NCBI GenBank assembly: GCA_030442055.1
Contig: JAUJEB010000006.1
Span: 124,001-188,000, forward strand
Origin: Agaribacillus aureus
GTDB lineage: Bacteria; Bacteroidota; Bacteroidia; Cytophagales; Cyclobacteriaceae
Direction of reading: 5' to 3'
Length of the DNA: 64,000 nt
The notes under the pieces are model-generated. The model was not told the origin of the DNA and searched no databases. It was given only the letters and a program-made list of their open reading frames with translations. The translations under genes and the position numbers were made by a program. How positions within the stretch are numbered: position 1 is the first letter of the stretch; every line of letters starts with the position of its first letter. Positions 15,952 through 25,684 of the stretch are shown in pieces.

Positions 15952-17079
15952 TCACTCAGAATCCTCAACCTTTAATTGCTGCTGGTCCCAGTATTCCATC
16001 TTTCTGAATTCGTATTTGGTTGGATTGTATTCTCCTACGAGGGTTACATCAGCTTTTTCTGGTACCGGCATGTCCAGTGCCCAGAAAACGCCGTTTACCA
16101 ATAACCGGCGCGTGCCCTCTATCAATATATCATTGGATGATCCTAATGTTGCGGCAAATACCTTTCCTTTATTGCCGCCCGGTACCTGATAGCTTTTTGT
16201 CCAGGCTACCGGCATCATAGGATTGTTTGGGTCGATTCCTTTGTTGTTGGCGGCAGCTACCTCATCATCTGTTGATTTCATGCCATAGAAGATATCGTTT
16301 TCATTGAACTCACCTTTTCTGTTCATGACCTGTCCCAAAATGATAGGTTTGGAATCTCCCGGTAGTGGTAGTCTTACCCCATATACATCAGTAGATGCCC
16401 ATACGTCACCATCCGCAATACCCTGGGCGATGGGGTGGGATTTTGCGTCTTCAGCCACGATACCTCGCGTGCTCTGATGTTTATGATGGCCGTGGTGGGA
16501 AATCCATTTCTCACCTAAGATTAAACGTCCGAAACCGTCTTTCCATTCCGTTTTTTCTCCGTCATAATTGTTACTGTAATGTTTGAAGCTAGAGGTGGAT
16601 TCTGCGTCAAAATTAAAGGCATGGGTGGCGGTACGGAAACCAATTACGGGCTTGCCGGTTTTCAGATAATCATCGATATGTTGCATCTGATCATCCGGAA
16701 GCGCACGGAATCTGGTAAATATGATCATTAGGTCAGCACTGGTGAGTGCGTCCAGTCCAGGGATATGCTGGAGGTAGTTAGGATTGATAATTCCGGGTTT
16801 GGCAGGGTCCTGGGCAAATAACACGGTACATTTAAAACCGTGTCTTGTCGATAGGATTTTAGCCAGCTGCGGCATTGTTTCTTCAGACCGGTACTCTTCA
16901 TCCCCGGAAATGAGTACGATGTGTTTGGCGTCATCATTTTGGCTACCAATAGTTATCCATTGTTGAGGTTCATCGGCGACCGCTTCCGCTACAGCCTCCC
17001 CTTCGGCATTATCTGCAGTTTTCTGGCCAGAGCAACTAAAGAGCAGACAAAAAGCTAATAGGTATAAAAAGTTTTTCAT
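15952..17079 (-). CDS. ThuA domain lipoprotein (copy 1)
   Basis: A 375-residue exported protein. The N-terminus is a lipoprotein signal with the cysteine at 16 (LLAFCLLFSCSGQ). The ThuA fold is a flavodoxin-like/class I glutamine amidotransferase-like domain: HIVLISGDEEYRSEETMPQL, then LFAQDPAKPGI, then ADLMIIFTRFRALPDDQMQH and VIGFRTATHAF, and HHGHHKHQSTRG near the middle. ThuA proteins act in trehalose and 3-keto-sugar use, but their reaction is not settled in all branches. It is the last gene of the leftward operon; a paralog at 19928 opens the rightward one. Anchoring outside the cytoplasm suggests it acts on the sugar before uptake. Confidence 0.87.
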   Translation of the reverse strand: MKNFLYLLAFCLLFSCSGQKTADNAEGEAVAEAVADEPQQWITIGSQNDDAKHIVLISGDEEYRSEETMPQLAKILSTRHGFKCTVLFAQDPAKPGIINPNYLQHIPGLDALTSADLMIIFTRFRALPDDQMQHIDDYLKTGKPVIGFRTATHAFNFDAESTSSFKHYSNNYDGEKTEWKDGFGRLILGEKWISHHGHHKHQSTRGIVAEDAKSHPIAQGIADGDVWASTDVYGVRLPLPGDSKPIILGQVMNRKGEFNENDIFYGMKSTDDEVAAANNKGIDPNNPMMPVAWTKSYQVPGGNKGKVFAATLGSSNDILIEGTRRLLVNGVFWALDMPVPEKADVTLVGEYNPTKYEFRKMEYWDQQQLKVEDSE

Positions 17080-17107
17080 CGATTTTGATTAGTTTGGTTG
17101 TACTTGT

Positions 17108-17947
17108 TTAGATTCCCATCCCTTTTTTAATGAATTTCAATCCCTCTGTATAAACTTCATCCATGGGAGAGTAATCTCTCCAGACGTTAATGGCATTGGC
17201 AAATTCCGGAATGACCGTGCTGAATGCTTCAATAGTCAACCAGCCGTCATAGTTGATTTCCTTTAAGGTGCTAAATACGTCAGGCCAGTTCACCTGTCCG
17301 CTTCCCGGCGTACCCCGGTCGTTTTCGCTAATGTGAACATGCTTCAAATAGGGGGCGATGCGCTTAATGGCTTCAGCCTGACTTTTCTCTTCCATATTGG
17401 CATGATGGGTATCATACATAGCTCCCAAACTCGGGTGATTCACCTTTTCCACCATAGTGCGCAGATCCGCCATGGTGTTGTACAAATAGCATTCAAACCT
17501 GTTGAGTGCTTCAGGAGCGAGGATGATGTTGGCGGCCTGTGCATATTCAGCGGCTTTTTGCAACATTTCTATGCTCCATTGCCTTTCTTCCTGGGTTGGT
17601 GGCTGCCGCGTGAAATACGCGAAACTCGAATGAAATGGCCCGCAAATAACTTCGACGCCAACAGCCTCACCCATGTCTATAACCCATTTTAACCGGTCCA
17701 GCCCTGCTTCTCTGAATTTTTGATCCGGACTGGCGATATTTTGCTCCGGGGCCAGCGAAGCGACGCAATTTATACCCATGCCTATGTCTGACAGGTGCCT
17801 TCCCATACTGGAATAAAGTTTGCTATCCCCTTCACCCAAAAATATTTCGATGCCGTCGTATCCGGTGTTTTTTAGTTTATCAATGATATTATAGTGCTGC
17901 TCTGTGACATGATTTGTCCAGAGTAACATATTCATTCCAATTTTCAT
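17108..17947 (-). CDS. Ketose 3-epimerase of the D-tagatose/D-psicose 3-epimerase type
   Basis: A 279-residue TIM-barrel enzyme (AP endonuclease 2 superfamily). The likely metal ligands are E146 (LAPEALNRFE), D179 (MYDTHHANMEE), H205 (KHVHISENDRG) and E240 (WLTIEAF). The gaps of 33, 26 and 35 residues equal those of the Pseudomonas cichorii D-tagatose 3-epimerase ligands E152, D185, H211 and E246 as I remember them; E152, H182 and R211 also fall at the matching places. I therefore favour a ketose 3-epimerase over a generic isomerase. No signal peptide, so cytoplasmic. It sits between the MFS gene upstream and the ThuA gene 28 bp downstream. The true substrate is unknown. Confidence 0.8.
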   Translation of the reverse strand: MKIGMNMLLWTNHVTEQHYNIIDKLKNTGYDGIEIFLGEGDSKLYSSMGRHLSDIGMGINCVASLAPEQNIASPDQKFREAGLDRLKWVIDMGEAVGVEVICGPFHSSFAYFTRQPPTQEERQWSIEMLQKAAEYAQAANIILAPEALNRFECYLYNTMADLRTMVEKVNHPSLGAMYDTHHANMEEKSQAEAIKRIAPYLKHVHISENDRGTPGSGQVNWPDVFSTLKEINYDGWLTIEAFSTVIPEFANAINVWRDYSPMDEVYTEGLKFIKKGMGI

Positions 17948-18038
17948 GTTAAGGTTTTATTTAATCTAAGTTTCACCGGATTCAAATCCCCGCCAGTTTG
18001 CTTGGCAGGGATTTTTCTGTCCATTTTTTTTCTTTTAA

Positions 18039-19277
18039 TTATGCTGCTGCAGGTTGCGCTTTGATTTGCTTCACCCAAAATAATAATATGGTAAACAGCA
18101 CAATCAGTATAGCAGGAAATGTGATCATTGTTTGCAGCGTGGCTTGACCGGCGGCTAATTCCAAGGCGTCTCCAGTCAGTCCCGAGGCTGCGGCTTTTTC
18201 GTTTGCACCGTCTATCCAGCCGCCAATAATGGGTTGAAACATAGAGGTCGAAAACATGCCAACCCCACCTATGATAGACATGCCCAATGCGCCACTTTTG
18301 GGGATCTTTTCAGCTACAAATCCAATCATATTAGGCCAGAAGTAGCACACGCCAAGGGCAAAGATGACAGCCGACACGTAAGCCATGGCGCCTGTTTGAG
18401 TACTGAATAAAAAGATGCCAATAGTGGTTAAAATGGCAGAACCTAGTAGCACGCCTGATTGATCAAACTTATGCACAAATTCTCCACCAAAGTATCTTCC
18501 TACCGCCATCAATCCGGTAATAAGCGCCAGTATCACCATTGGCTCGGCGCCGCTCTTTGCCAAAACTAATTGAGCCCATTGTGTGGGTCCAAACTCTGAA
18601 GTTGCGGTAAGCGTCATACAAACAGCCATGAATATAAAAAGTGGCGTGAACATAGCTTTTAGGTTTCCTTTTAGCGTGGCACCCTCGCTAGTTCTTGGGG
18701 TAGGGAATTTCTGCCCATAAAAAAGATAAGCGTATACAACAGTAGGAATCAAAATAATCCAAATTTGCGCTTCCCATCCTAAATTCAGGCTGGTCATGGC
18801 ATAAGAAATCAAGCTGCCAAGAACAATACCTCCCGGGAACCACATGTGAAAACGGTTCATCAGGGTGTTCATCGTTTTTCCTTCATAACTGTCTGCTATC
18901 ATCGGGTTGCAGGCAGCCTCGGTACAGCCATTCCCTAATCCTATTAGTAATGTTGATATGAGTAACCCGGTGTATCCTCCGGAATATATAGTTAGTAATA
19001 TCCCTATGGTGTGTGCAAAAAATGCAAAAATCATGATTCTCTTGGGTCCGATTGAGTGGTAAAATATACCGCCAAGCACCATGGAAATTGGAAATCCTAA
19101 AAACCACATCTGGTTGATAAAACCTAATTGCTGGGCACTAAGATCGAAGGTTTCACCCAATTCCGGGAGAATGCCGGCTCTAATGCTAAAGGAGAAAGCA
19201 GTGGTAATCAAGGCAAAACAACTACCGTAAAAGAGCCTTTTACCGTTTACCCCTGATTGATTGTTTGTATTTTCCAT
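18039..19277 (-). CDS. Sugar MFS transporter
   Basis: A 412-residue inner-membrane carrier with 12 hydrophobic spans. The N-terminal half shows SFSIRAGILPELGETFDLS, then MVLGGIFYHSIGPKRIMIFA with the major-facilitator loop 2-3 pattern, and LIGLGNGCTEAACNPMIAD. Its relatives in Bacteroidota are annotated as nucleoside or sugar MFS transporters in clusters with ThuA and TIM-barrel genes. First gene of the leftward operon, 91 bp before the epimerase gene. The role is likely import of the sugar or keto-sugar made outside; specificity cannot be read. Confidence 0.87.
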   Translation of the reverse strand: MENTNNQSGVNGKRLFYGSCFALITTAFSFSIRAGILPELGETFDLSAQQLGFINQMWFLGFPISMVLGGIFYHSIGPKRIMIFAFFAHTIGILLTIYSGGYTGLLISTLLIGLGNGCTEAACNPMIADSYEGKTMNTLMNRFHMWFPGGIVLGSLISYAMTSLNLGWEAQIWIILIPTVVYAYLFYGQKFPTPRTSEGATLKGNLKAMFTPLFIFMAVCMTLTATSEFGPTQWAQLVLAKSGAEPMVILALITGLMAVGRYFGGEFVHKFDQSGVLLGSAILTTIGIFLFSTQTGAMAYVSAVIFALGVCYFWPNMIGFVAEKIPKSGALGMSIIGGVGMFSTSMFQPIIGGWIDGANEKAAASGLTGDALELAAGQATLQTMITFPAILIVLFTILLFWVKQIKAQPAAA

Positions 19278-19927
19278 TATTAAAAATTTTATTAGTAGTT
19301 AGTCTATTTAATTTCTGTTTTATTCGGAAGCTTGATAAAAAATAATCATCTCATACGTTCTGATTTTCATCATCGATTTGGTGATAGTGGCGTACAATTT
19401 ACTGAAAAGATTAAAACCTTTGCAAAAAATAGTCTTCCAAATATTGAAATCTACCAAATTTAAAACGAAAAGAGATTTCGAAATTCCTCTATTATGCTAA
19501 AAGTTGGTACTTTTCTATCCCTGGAATGAAATGACCCAGCTATTGGCCGGCTTTGAAAGTAAATTTAAAACCGCTTATAACTAATTTTTCACATGATGTC
19601 TAAAATTAACCGGGGCGCCGGCGCAGACTGATAGCTATAGGCATTTAAAATGAAAACAAAAGTTGATGACCCCGGAGGCAGGTTAAATAATTAATAAATT
19701 AATGACCTGTTATTAAGTTTTACCTTTAAAAAAAACGTCTTAAATAATGGAGTAACTTTCAGGCGTTCGATGCCGCGCATACCGGGCCGCGCCTGCCGTT
19801 GGGTAGTGTAGCTGCCCTTAAATTGCCGTAAATCTCTAAATTCAGGTTAAATGATGGCAAAAAAGTGTCACAGATTAGTAAAATATAGGAGTTTTTAAGT
19901 GCAAATGAATTTTAGTTTTGTAATAAT
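19278..19927. promoter_or_regulatory. Divergent regulatory region of the ThuA cluster (650 bp)
   Basis: No gene is seen in this AT-rich region, from which the two ThuA operons diverge. A TAGTTTTG (19913-19920) matches TAnnTTTG but is only 8 bp before the ThuA ATG and has no -33 TTTG, so it may be chance. CAGGT (19679-19683) and ACCTG (19705-19709) flank an A/T-only core with further partial symmetry, a possible operator. Two short GC-rich islands, near 19609-19626 and 19768-19800, stand out from the surroundings. No regulator gene adjoins it; candidates are the AraC protein at 29975 and the hybrid kinase at 33244. Confidence 0.5.
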
Positions 19928-21115
19928 ATGCTAGAATCGACAATTCATAGTTTGGCAACTTGTCTGAATATTACGTTAAAAGCAATATTTATCTTTTCTA
20001 TTGTCTTGGGAATCACTTCTTGCCAGACCGGTGTCAATAAAATGGAGGCTCGCATGATGCTTGGTCATGATAAAACAAACGCAGATGCGCTAAGACCGAC
20101 GGTTAATACCGAAAGGCGGCCAGAGCAGAATCCCGATAAATACAGGGTTGTCTATAAAGGAAATAACGGGCCGGGCAAAGGAAAAAATATTGTTTTTATC
20201 GCCTCTGACCATGAATACAGAGGAGAGGAAACACTACCCGCATTAGCCAAAATACTGGCTAAGCGGCACGGATTTAGCTGTACGGTGGTTTGGGCTTTGG
20301 ATGATAATGGGAATATCCTTCCCGGCAGCTCAAATTTGAAAGGTTTGGAGGCGCTGGTCCATGCCGACCTGATGGTAATTTTTACCCGGTTTTCAAATTT
20401 TGCCGATGATCAGATGCAGCATATTGACGATTATCTGGAGCGTGGAGGACCTGTAGTCGGACTTAGAACTGCTACACATGCATTTAGCAATCAGAACAAT
20501 GCCAAATGGCAACATTATCATTATAAATATGACGGATCTAAAGAGGACTGGCACGGCGGTTTTGGAGAGGTGATTTTAGGAGAGACATGGGTTGGTCATT
20601 ATGGAAAAAACCACAAACAGGCATCCATTCTGATTGCAGAGCAAGCACAGCGGGAACATCCTATCATGCGGGGGGTAAGCAATGCATGGGCACAGTGCGG
20701 AGGTTATAAGGCTTATCCACAGGGAAAGGATTTGAAAGTACTGGCGCGGGGCCGGGTGTTGAATGGCATGACCCCGGATGCAGCGCCTGATATTACCAAA
20801 GCGGAGCTTCCGGTGGCCTGGGTTCGCACTTACCAGCTGGCGTCAGGAGCCAGTGGTCGTGTTTTTACAACTACCCACGGCGCCTCTGAAGATATATTGA
20901 GCGATGGATTCAGAAGAATGTTGATCAATGCCTGTTTTTGGGCTGTCGGAATGGAAGATGACATTAAGGCCGGTAATGACATAGATTTTGTCGGAAGTTA
21001 TCAACCCACAAAATTCAATTTTGATGGATATAAGGCAAATGTCAAGCCATCTGACCTGGCCGGATGGGAGTCGCTTATCATGCCTGGAGAAATAATAAAA
21101 AAAGATAAAAAGTAA
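19928..21115 (+). CDS. ThuA domain lipoprotein (copy 2)
   Basis: A 395-residue paralog of the protein at 15952-17079. The signal is a long one with lipobox LGITSC (cysteine near residue 32). The ThuA blocks are [53 protein letters not shown] and [12 protein letters not shown]; it lacks the HHGHHKH of copy 1 and has HYGKNHK in its place. The two proteins clearly share a fold but have diverged widely, so they may act on different substrates or steps. It opens the rightward operon; the next gene begins 5 bp after its stop. Confidence 0.87.
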   Translation: MLESTIHSLATCLNITLKAIFIFSIVLGITSCQTGVNKMEARMMLGHDKTNADALRPTVNTERRPEQNPDKYRVVYKGNNGPGKGKNIVFIASDHEYRGEETLPALAKILAKRHGFSCTVVWALDDNGNILPGSSNLKGLEALVHADLMVIFTRFSNFADDQMQHIDDYLERGGPVVGLRTATHAFSNQNNAKWQHYHYKYDGSKEDWHGGFGEVILGETWVGHYGKNHKQASILIAEQAQREHPIMRGVSNAWAQCGGYKAYPQGKDLKVLARGRVLNGMTPDAAPDITKAELPVAWVRTYQLASGASGRVFTTTHGASEDILSDGFRRMLINACFWAVGMEDDIKAGNDIDFVGSYQPTKFNFDGYKANVKPSDLAGWESLIMPGEIIKKDKK

Positions 21116-21120
21116 TAGTC

Positions 21121-22170
21121 ATGCAAAATAACAACTATCCCAAGCTTCACAATGCATCGTGGCCCGGTGTTGTGGGGAAAGGACCTGACTCGGAGCCGCC
21201 GATCTCTATCGACACTATGATTGATCTCACTGCCAATGCGGAAGTGGACGGAATTAAATTTGACGGATTTGATCTTTTTCTTTTCGATCCGCATATGGAT
21301 ATCGATGCCTCAGATGATGACATCAAAAAAATGGCCGATAAAGCCGTGGCTAAAAACCTGGAGATAGGAAGCCTGGTGGCGCCCGTATGGACACCCACCG
21401 GAGGTGGATCGGCCATGGGCTCTAAGGAGGAGCGTGAAAAATTTGTGACCCAGGTGCGCAAAGCGTGCCGGATTGCACAAAAACTACGTGAACTGGGTGT
21501 GAGACCCCATGGTATCGTAAGAATTGATTCATCAGTAGATCCCGTAAGCTGGGCAGCTGATCCATCTGCCAACACAAAATTGATCGCTGAAACCTTCCGG
21601 GAAGCTTGTGATGTAGCATCCGATTTTGGCGAGTCGCTGGCGGCTGAAGGTGAAATTTGCTGGGGGGGAATGCACGGTTGGAAAACCATGATCAATACGT
21701 TGGAGGCAGTTGACCGGCCTAATATCGGATTTCAGGCTGATATGGCACATACGCTGTTGTACCTTCTGGGCTACAACAAGCCGGATGAAAGAATATTGCC
21801 GGAAAACTTTCAATGGGATGACCGCGCTACACTCACAGATGGTCTTAAAACCCTGACGGATGCCTTACGACCCTGGACCATCGATTTTCACGTAGCTCAA
21901 AATGATGGTACCGTCTTTGGATCAGGAACACACGACAAGACCGGCAGACACTGTCAGGCCTCTGACCCGAACGGGAAACTCAATATTCCGGAAGATGCGG
22001 GATACTGGCTGAGAAATGACGATGGAACTTTAACCAAAAGGTTTAAACATATCTGCTGGGATGGTTGCATGTTCCCCAATGAGGTGATGATGCAGCCAAA
22101 GACATGGAACGACATTTTAGGTGCCATGATAAAAGTTCGGGAGCAACACGGATGGCATGAAGCCGAGTAG
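21121..22170 (+). CDS. TIM-barrel sugar isomerase/epimerase
   Basis: A 349-residue cytoplasmic protein of the xylose isomerase-like TIM-barrel superfamily. Candidate metal ligands are E176 or E178 ([11 protein letters not shown]), D207 with H210 ([11 protein letters not shown]), H257 ([11 protein letters not shown]) and D314 (HICWDGCMF). It is longer than the 279-residue epimerase of the leftward operon and differs strongly from it, so it is not a recent duplicate. It lies 5 bp after the ThuA gene, a spacing that suggests coupled translation and a shared pathway. Reaction and substrate unknown; isomerisation or epimerisation of a keto-sugar is the best guess. Confidence 0.8.
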   Translation: MQNNNYPKLHNASWPGVVGKGPDSEPPISIDTMIDLTANAEVDGIKFDGFDLFLFDPHMDIDASDDDIKKMADKAVAKNLEIGSLVAPVWTPTGGGSAMGSKEEREKFVTQVRKACRIAQKLRELGVRPHGIVRIDSSVDPVSWAADPSANTKLIAETFREACDVASDFGESLAAEGEICWGGMHGWKTMINTLEAVDRPNIGFQADMAHTLLYLLGYNKPDERILPENFQWDDRATLTDGLKTLTDALRPWTIDFHVAQNDGTVFGSGTHDKTGRHCQASDPNGKLNIPEDAGYWLRNDDGTLTKRFKHICWDGCMFPNEVMMQPKTWNDILGAMIKVREQHGWHEAE

Positions 22171-22316
22171 ATGACTTGACCCTGCGGGTGTTGATTTATT
22201 GGGAAATGAATTAAATACAAGGATTGAGAACCTCGCCGGTTTGCTTCAGATCGGTTTTCAAAACTACTTGTGGTATAGATACTGTAACTATTGTTAAAAA
22301 GGAATCATTTAAAAGT

Positions 22317-23471
22317 ATGGGAGATAAAAAAACATTACGAATTGGACTAATAGGCTATGGATTTATGGGCAGAACCCATTCCAATGCATACAAGAGATTA
22401 GGCGACTTTTTCCCTGACCTGGGCACCCGCCCGGTGTTAAAAGCAGTCTGTGCCCGCAATAAAGAAAGGGTACAGGCCTTTGCGGAACAGTGGGGATATG
22501 AATCGGTGGAAACTGATTGGAGAACACTGATTGCCAGAGATGATATCGATGCCGTAGATATTTGTACGCCTAATAACATGCATGCCGAAATTGCCATTGC
22601 GGCAGCCGAGGCCGGCAAGATGGTGCTGTGTGAAAAACCGCTTGCCAGGACAGTCGCCGAAGCGCAGCCAATGGTTGATGCCGTTGAAAAGGCTGGCGTT
22701 AAAAATACGGTGTGGTACAATTACCGAAGAGTTCCTGCCGTGACACTGGCCAAGCAACTGGTAGATTCAGGTAAGCTCGGAAAAATATTTCACTACCGGG
22801 CCAACTTCCTGCAGGACTGGACGATCAACCCCGAACTACCCCAGGGCGGTGAGGGATTATGGCGTCTGGACGATAGCGCGGCCGGATCTGGGGTGACCGG
22901 CGATCTTCTGGCCCATTGTATCGACACCGCCATGTGGTTAAATGGAGGCATTAAAGATGTTTCCGCGGTTACTGAAACTTTCGTTAAGGAAAGGGTGCAC
23001 ACCGCCTCCGGAGAAGTGCAGAAAGTAGGTATTGATGATGCCTGTATATTCCATTGCCACTTTGACAACGGGTCCCTGGGACTTTTTGAGTCTACCCGCT
23101 ATGCCCGTGGTCACAAGGCCCTTTATACTTTCGAAATTAATGGGGAACACGCTTCCATCAGGTGGGATTTGCACGATCTGAATCGCCTGGAATATTTTGA
23201 CCACGGAGACGATGGCATCGTCAGAGGTTGGCGATCTATTCATGTAACCGATGGTGATCAGCCCTATATGGATAAATGGTGGGTGCCGGGATTGTCAATT
23301 GGCTATGAACATACTTTTGTGCATCAGGTAGCAGATTTCTTTAAAAGCATTGACGAAGGCGTAGATTGTTCTCCAACATTCAGAGAAGCGCAGGAAACAC
23401 AAAAGGTTTGTGAAGCCGTACTGGCATCTGCCGAGGCACGAAGCTGGAAAGAGACGGGTGTAACCTGGTAA
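22317..23471 (+). CDS. Gfo/Idh/MocA family oxidoreductase (copy 1)
   Basis: A 384-residue NAD(P)-dependent enzyme, from the ATG at 22317; the frame is open for 31 more codons upstream without family similarity. The Rossmann start is [19 protein letters not shown] and the catalytic EKP motif is in [14 protein letters not shown]. The C-terminal domain has the open beta sheet with [20 protein letters not shown], where the histidine and aspartate are the usual active-site pair. Such enzymes oxidise sugars, inositols or their derivatives at a secondary alcohol, often giving keto-sugars. Third gene of the rightward operon, following the isomerase by 146 bp. Confidence 0.9.
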   Translation: MGDKKTLRIGLIGYGFMGRTHSNAYKRLGDFFPDLGTRPVLKAVCARNKERVQAFAEQWGYESVETDWRTLIARDDIDAVDICTPNNMHAEIAIAAAEAGKMVLCEKPLARTVAEAQPMVDAVEKAGVKNTVWYNYRRVPAVTLAKQLVDSGKLGKIFHYRANFLQDWTINPELPQGGEGLWRLDDSAAGSGVTGDLLAHCIDTAMWLNGGIKDVSAVTETFVKERVHTASGEVQKVGIDDACIFHCHFDNGSLGLFESTRYARGHKALYTFEINGEHASIRWDLHDLNRLEYFDHGDDGIVRGWRSIHVTDGDQPYMDKWWVPGLSIGYEHTFVHQVADFFKSIDEGVDCSPTFREAQETQKVCEAVLASAEARSWKETGVTW

Positions 23472-23544
23472 GTGTTACTTTAATTTCAGCAAATTTAACC
23501 GTTGTTAAATTTCAAAATCATAAAATTTCAAAAAGAAAAGTAAA

Positions 23545-24657
23545 ATGAGTGAATCAATAAAAGGGTTTTGCCTGCATGGCCGGGAAAGAATCATTCCCAG
23601 TTCAGGGGTTTCTGTTATAAGCAATACTTCCGTTGTGGATATGGAAATACCGGAATTGAAAGAAGGAGAGATTTTGGCTAAACCAATTTATACAGGCATC
23701 TGCGGGTCCGATAACAGCGCTTGCCTGGGGAAGCCTAATTTCACATGGGTGGAGCGTCCAAGAGTAATCGGCCATGAATGTAGCGCCGAGGTTTTGGAAC
23801 TTGGACCCGGCGATCATGGGGGTTTAAAGGTAGGGGATGTATTTACGCCAGTGGCTCAGCTAGGTTGTCGAAGAGAGGATTGCCCCGCCTGCACAGTTGG
23901 CAAGTGGAATCTTTGCCCTCGTAAGACAATCCTCGGCTTTCATCGCGATGGTGGATTCGGGCAACGTATGGTGCTTGAATCTGATCGGGCTGTTCCTTTC
24001 ATCGAAGGCCTGACACACAAGCAAGGCGCTTTGGTAGAACCGCTATCAGTGGCCTGCAATGCTATTTACAACAAATGCGATATCAAACCCGGTATGGATG
24101 TAGTGGTGACGGGATGTGGTATTATTGGGTTAATGTGCGCTGAATTGGCCAGGGCATCAGGCGCCAGGGTAGCGGTTACAGGAATAGAGCATGATCGGCA
24201 GGTGCGGTTGAAAGCCGCAAAAGAGCGTGGCTTCATTACGCTGGTAGTATCTGAAAGCCAAACGCTTCAGACCTATCTTGAAGATGGTGTCATTGACGAT
24301 AATGGCGTCCGGTTTGGGTCAAACGGTAAGGTCGACTTGCTTATTGAGTGCACCGGCGTGCCACAGGTTCTGGGACAGGCAGGAGCCGTTATAAAACCCA
24401 ATGGCGATATATGTGTCGTGGCAACCTATCCCGGTCCCGTGGAATTTGATGCAACAAACCTTACGCGCTCTTCCCACAATATGAGAGGGGTTATGGGATC
24501 GAGTAAAGATGATTTTGTGGTAGCCCAAAAACTGTTGGTTCAGGAGGTGTTTCCTGCAGAACATTATGTAAACATGTATCAATTTGATGATATCGGACAG
24601 GCTTTCGAGGATTCCATCAAAGCAAATAATGTGAAAGCAGTAGTTAAAATGAACTAG
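23545..24657 (+). CDS. Zinc-dependent alcohol/polyol dehydrogenase (MDR)
   Basis: A 370-residue medium-chain dehydrogenase. The catalytic zinc motif is GICGSDNSACLG with RVIGHECSAEV; the structural zinc loop is GCRREDCPACTVGKWNLC, with its four cysteines. The coenzyme domain has VVVTGCGIIGLMCAELA. It resembles sorbitol/threonine dehydrogenase-like MDR enzymes in Bacteroidota sugar clusters. Likely oxidises a polyol or keto-alcohol in the cytoplasm with NAD(P). Lies between the first Gfo/Idh/MocA gene and the epimerase gene (11-bp gap). Confidence 0.88.
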   Translation: MSESIKGFCLHGRERIIPSSGVSVISNTSVVDMEIPELKEGEILAKPIYTGICGSDNSACLGKPNFTWVERPRVIGHECSAEVLELGPGDHGGLKVGDVFTPVAQLGCRREDCPACTVGKWNLCPRKTILGFHRDGGFGQRMVLESDRAVPFIEGLTHKQGALVEPLSVACNAIYNKCDIKPGMDVVVTGCGIIGLMCAELARASGARVAVTGIEHDRQVRLKAAKERGFITLVVSESQTLQTYLEDGVIDDNGVRFGSNGKVDLLIECTGVPQVLGQAGAVIKPNGDICVVATYPGPVEFDATNLTRSSHNMRGVMGSSKDDFVVAQKLLVQEVFPAEHYVNMYQFDDIGQAFEDSIKANNVKAVVKMN

Positions 24658-24668
24658 CGGATATTTAT

Positions 24669-25679
24669 ATGTCAACGATATTAATAACAGGAGGAACAGG
24701 TTGCATAGGTTCCATTACAATACACAAGCTGTTGCAATCGCAGGAAGTAGAAAAAATTGTAGTAGCTACCAGGTCGAATAACAGCGATCCCTTAAAATTA
24801 TGGCAGGGAGATACACTGGATCCGCGGATTTCTTTTGTGACCTTGGACGTCTCAGACTACGAAGCCATCGAAAAAGTGGTGAGTGAGGTGAGCCCAACGC
24901 ATATTATCCACCTGGGCGCTTATCAAAGTCCCGACTGCTCCAGATATCATATAGCCGGTATGAAAATTAATACCGGCGGTACCATGGCGCTGTTTGATGC
25001 TGCGGAGCAACTTCCGAATTTGAAAAAGATGGTCTTCGCAAGCTCCGGAGCGGTATACGGGATGAGAGCGATGTATCCGCAGTCAAGCATTAGTGAAGAT
25101 GCGCAACTTGCTCCCCCAAATCACTACGGTATTTGGAAGCTTGCGGGAGAACATTTGGCGCGTTTATTCTATGATAATACCAAAGTACCCACCGTTTGCC
25201 TGAGGTTAAACACAACCTATGGAAAAGGCAGGGATAAAGGAAAAACATCTGCTCCCACCAACGCACTTAAAGCCATTGCCCAGGGAGCGGCCTCAGGTCA
25301 GGTAATTCCTTTCGAAATGCCCTATCAGGGACGTGAGAATTATCACTTTGTGGAAGATGTAGGAGAGCACTTTGCCACTTGTGCCCTGCAACCGTTTAAT
25401 GGCTTTGGTGCCTTTAACATTAAAGGACAGACCATTGAGATAGCTGAGTTTTTAAGCATCGTGAATGAGCAGGCTGCGAAATTGGGCATTGGTGAATTTG
25501 CAAAATTATCCATAGCCAATAATGCGGAACCCAACTTGTTTGTATCTGACCTCAATCACGAGAAGATTGAAAGTGAATTTACAGGTTTACCGTTAACCAG
25601 TATTAACGATGGCGTCTACCATTCACTGGTGGCCTTTCAGGAAATGGCAAACAAAGGTGTATTAAACTATCCGGTATAA
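24669..25679 (+). CDS. NAD-dependent epimerase/dehydratase (extended SDR)
   Basis: A 336-residue extended short-chain dehydrogenase. The NAD loop is ILITGGTGCIGSITIHKL at the N-terminus, the serine is in MVFASSGAVYG, and the catalytic YxxxK is HYGIWKLAGE (Y and K four apart). It resembles UDP-sugar epimerase-like enzymes but the operon context favours a role with free sugars or sugar acids. It is separated by only 11 bp and 5 bp from its neighbours, so it belongs to the same transcript. Confidence 0.86.
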   Translation: MSTILITGGTGCIGSITIHKLLQSQEVEKIVVATRSNNSDPLKLWQGDTLDPRISFVTLDVSDYEAIEKVVSEVSPTHIIHLGAYQSPDCSRYHIAGMKINTGGTMALFDAAEQLPNLKKMVFASSGAVYGMRAMYPQSSISEDAQLAPPNHYGIWKLAGEHLARLFYDNTKVPTVCLRLNTTYGKGRDKGKTSAPTNALKAIAQGAASGQVIPFEMPYQGRENYHFVEDVGEHFATCALQPFNGFGAFNIKGQTIEIAEFLSIVNEQAAKLGIGEFAKLSIANNAEPNLFVSDLNHEKIESEFTGLPLTSINDGVYHSLVAFQEMANKGVLNYPV

Positions 25680-25684
25680 AAGCA

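Noticed and set aside
19913..19920. TAGTTTTG as the promoter of the rightward ThuA operon
   Set aside because: It fits TAnnTTTG but is only 8 bp before the start codon and has no -33 box, so a transcript would be leaderless. I mention it but do not call it.
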